Of a stretch of 64,000 bases of DNA, positions 63,245 through 64,000 are shown piece by piece. The stretch is from Lacinutrix neustonica (lineage in GTDB: Bacteria; Bacteroidota; Bacteroidia; Flavobacteriales; Flavobacteriaceae). Both the position numbers and the translations under genes were made by a program. Location of the stretch: NCBI RefSeq assembly GCF_026625145.1, contig NZ_CP113088.1:868001-932000 (forward strand), read 5' to 3'. Every line of letters begins with the position of its first letter. Positions within the stretch are counted from its first letter, which is position 1. The notes beneath the pieces were generated by a model. It had not been told where the DNA came from and ran no database searches. It saw nothing but the letters and a program-made list of their open reading frames with translations.

Positions 63245-64000
63245 GTGATATTTGAAACTCACATATTAGAAAAACCGCTTGTAGACTATATTGAAACTAT
63301 ATTTTATTACAAGGATTTTAAGCGGGACCATTCAATCGAACGTTTAGTGCCAACAGGACACGTTTTTATCATATTCGAATTGGATGGGTTTGAATATTAT
63401 ACCTTCGATAGAGATACATTAAAACCCAACGGAACTTTTAAAAATGTATGGATTTACGGAATGCACAAAGATTTTCTCTCTATTTCGGCACACCAAGATT
63501 CCGAAATGCTCGTAATTCAATTTAAAACGAATGGTGCATTCCCATTTTTTGACACACCAATCAATCAATTTAACAACAAAGTAATAGATGCACAAGATTT
63601 CTTTGGCAACGAGATTTTAGAATTGAGACAAGTAATTTTAAATGCAGAAAATCCTTCAGAAAAATTTAAATGTGTAGAAAATTGGTTGAACACTAAATTT
63701 GATATAACCAAGACAGCGAGTGCTGAACTTCTAAATGTATTATCTCAATTATATACAAAGCCAATTTCAGAAAGCAATAAAATCATAGCTTCTTATCCTC
63801 TTTCTCAAAAACATCTAATTAATCAATTCAAAACCTATTTTGGATTGACACCAAAGGCATTCCATAGAATTTTCAGGTTCAACGAAATACTTAAGCAAAT
63901 TCAGAACAAAAATCAATTAAAATGGGTAGACATCGCCTACGAATTTGGGTATTCAGACCAATCTCATTTCATTAAGGAATTTAAAGAGTTTTCACGCTTT
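63245..64000 (+). CDS. AraC-family regulator, 3' end outside window (cassette 81)
   Basis: The frame opens at a GTG (63245), directly after an in-frame stop, and is open to the window edge, at least 252 codons. The N-terminal part (FETHILEKPLVDYIETIFYYKDF, LVPTGHVFIIFELDGF) is the usual ligand-binding region of AraC-like proteins in Bacteroidota. The C-terminal end has the two helix-turn-helix motifs: SQKHLINQFKTYFGLTPKAFHRIFRFNEIL and WVDIAYEFGYSDQSHFIKEFKEF. The end of its cassette is not seen. Confidence 0.85.
   Translation, partial: MIFETHILEKPLVDYIETIFYYKDFKRDHSIERLVPTGHVFIIFELDGFEYYTFDRDTLKPNGTFKNVWIYGMHKDFLSISAHQDSEMLVIQFKTNGAFPFFDTPINQFNNKVIDAQDFFGNEILELRQVILNAENPSEKFKCVENWLNTKFDITKTASAELLNVLSQLYTKPISESNKIIASYPLSQKHLINQFKTYFGLTPKAFHRIFRFNEILKQIQNKNQLKWVDIAYEFGYSDQSHFIKEFKEFSRF

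Larger units (their letters stand above)
1..64000 (+). mobile_element. Integron-like cassette array, internal segment
   Basis: The whole window is a chain of cassettes joined at GTT cores, with 81 junctions located by reading. Each junction closes an attC-like inverted repeat, and the start of each cassette is the reverse complement of the box at its own end. Genes are small, mostly unknown, almost all on one strand, and unrelated from cassette to cassette. Neither edge of the window is an end of the array, and no tyrosine recombinase or other integrase gene is seen. This matches a large chromosomal (sedentary) integron. The core boxes depart from the GTTRRRY consensus, so a diverged integron or a parallel cassette system are both possible. 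Confidence 0.85.

Noticed and set aside
1-64000. CRISPR array
   Set aside because: Repeats are 50-480 bp, irregularly spaced and inverted-repeat in nature, unlike short direct repeats with uniform spacers.

Overview
The window is one uninterrupted array of integron-like gene cassettes, probably from a marine or aquatic member of the Bacteroidota (Flavobacteriia-like). That assignment is an inference. It rests on the very AT-rich sequence, many short lipoprotein signal peptides, a perfect TTTG-N20-TAnnTTTG promoter of the Bacteroidota type, and the general character of the proteins. I find 80 complete cassettes and one partial cassette at each end. Cassettes are numbered 0 to 81 here. Every boundary is a GTT core closing a 52-199 bp imperfect inverted repeat that begins with a matching ...AAC box. 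Nearly all genes lie on the + strand with the site at their 3' end, as in integrons, so an integrase and attI would be expected to the left. No recombinase gene is present in the window.

The sites are attC-like but do not obey GTTRRRY. Only GTTR is constant, and the bases after it vary from cassette to cassette. Within each cassette the first 8-10 bases, starting at GTT, are the reverse complement of the box at its own end. This is what excision to a circle would require. Classes used below: I = TTGCTTGG stem with GGAAAATCC/GGATTTTCC hairpin; II = TTGCTAG stem with GAAAATCC..GGATTTTC, and IIb with GGAAAATTCC/GGAATTTTC; III = GCAATTACGG stem with GGATTCG/CGAATCC hairpin; IV = reversed hairpin GGATTTTCC..GGAAAATCC; V = GGCTATAAGTAATTGC stem; VI = long (about 195 bp) with GCCAAATTT/AAATTTGGC; VII = AATAGCG/CGCTACT.

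Thirty cassettes carry no gene. They fall into four related families: A (15 copies, 462-489 bp), B (9), D (3, a B variant) and C (3). They share a leader containing CACTCGGCTC followed by an A-run, and internal GCAACTCTTGCGGCGGATT-like modules. Several copies kilobases apart have the same length and near-identical sequence, and one two-cassette block of 943 bp occurs twice.

Left part (1-14.6 kb): a TIR protein, a HEAT/TfoX-like pair, a DUF4238 protein and several unknowns, then a block of four A cassettes. 14.6-18 kb: a three-gene cassette with a GHKL ATPase-nuclease and a HEPN-like protein, the best candidate for a new defence system. 18-31 kb: further defence-like cassettes (a membrane protein with a putAbiC-like motif, SLATT, FRG, a Lit-like protease) and lipoproteins. 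31-45 kb: VOC pair, alpha/beta hydrolase, a ParD/ParE pair, CPBP protease, retropepsin-like protein. 45-64 kb: pentapeptide repeat protein, UPF0158-like protein, a second ParD/ParE pair with its own promoter and operator, a Crp/SDR pair with matching palindromic operators, a tRNA-like 3' half, a Sel1 protein and a partial AraC regulator.

Twenty-one apparent single-base frameshifts break 18 genes. In every case a reading frame is restored by assuming a CCGG tetranucleotide at the break. I therefore annotate these genes over their full restored span and treat the breaks as either motif-specific sequencing errors or a motif-specific mutation process.
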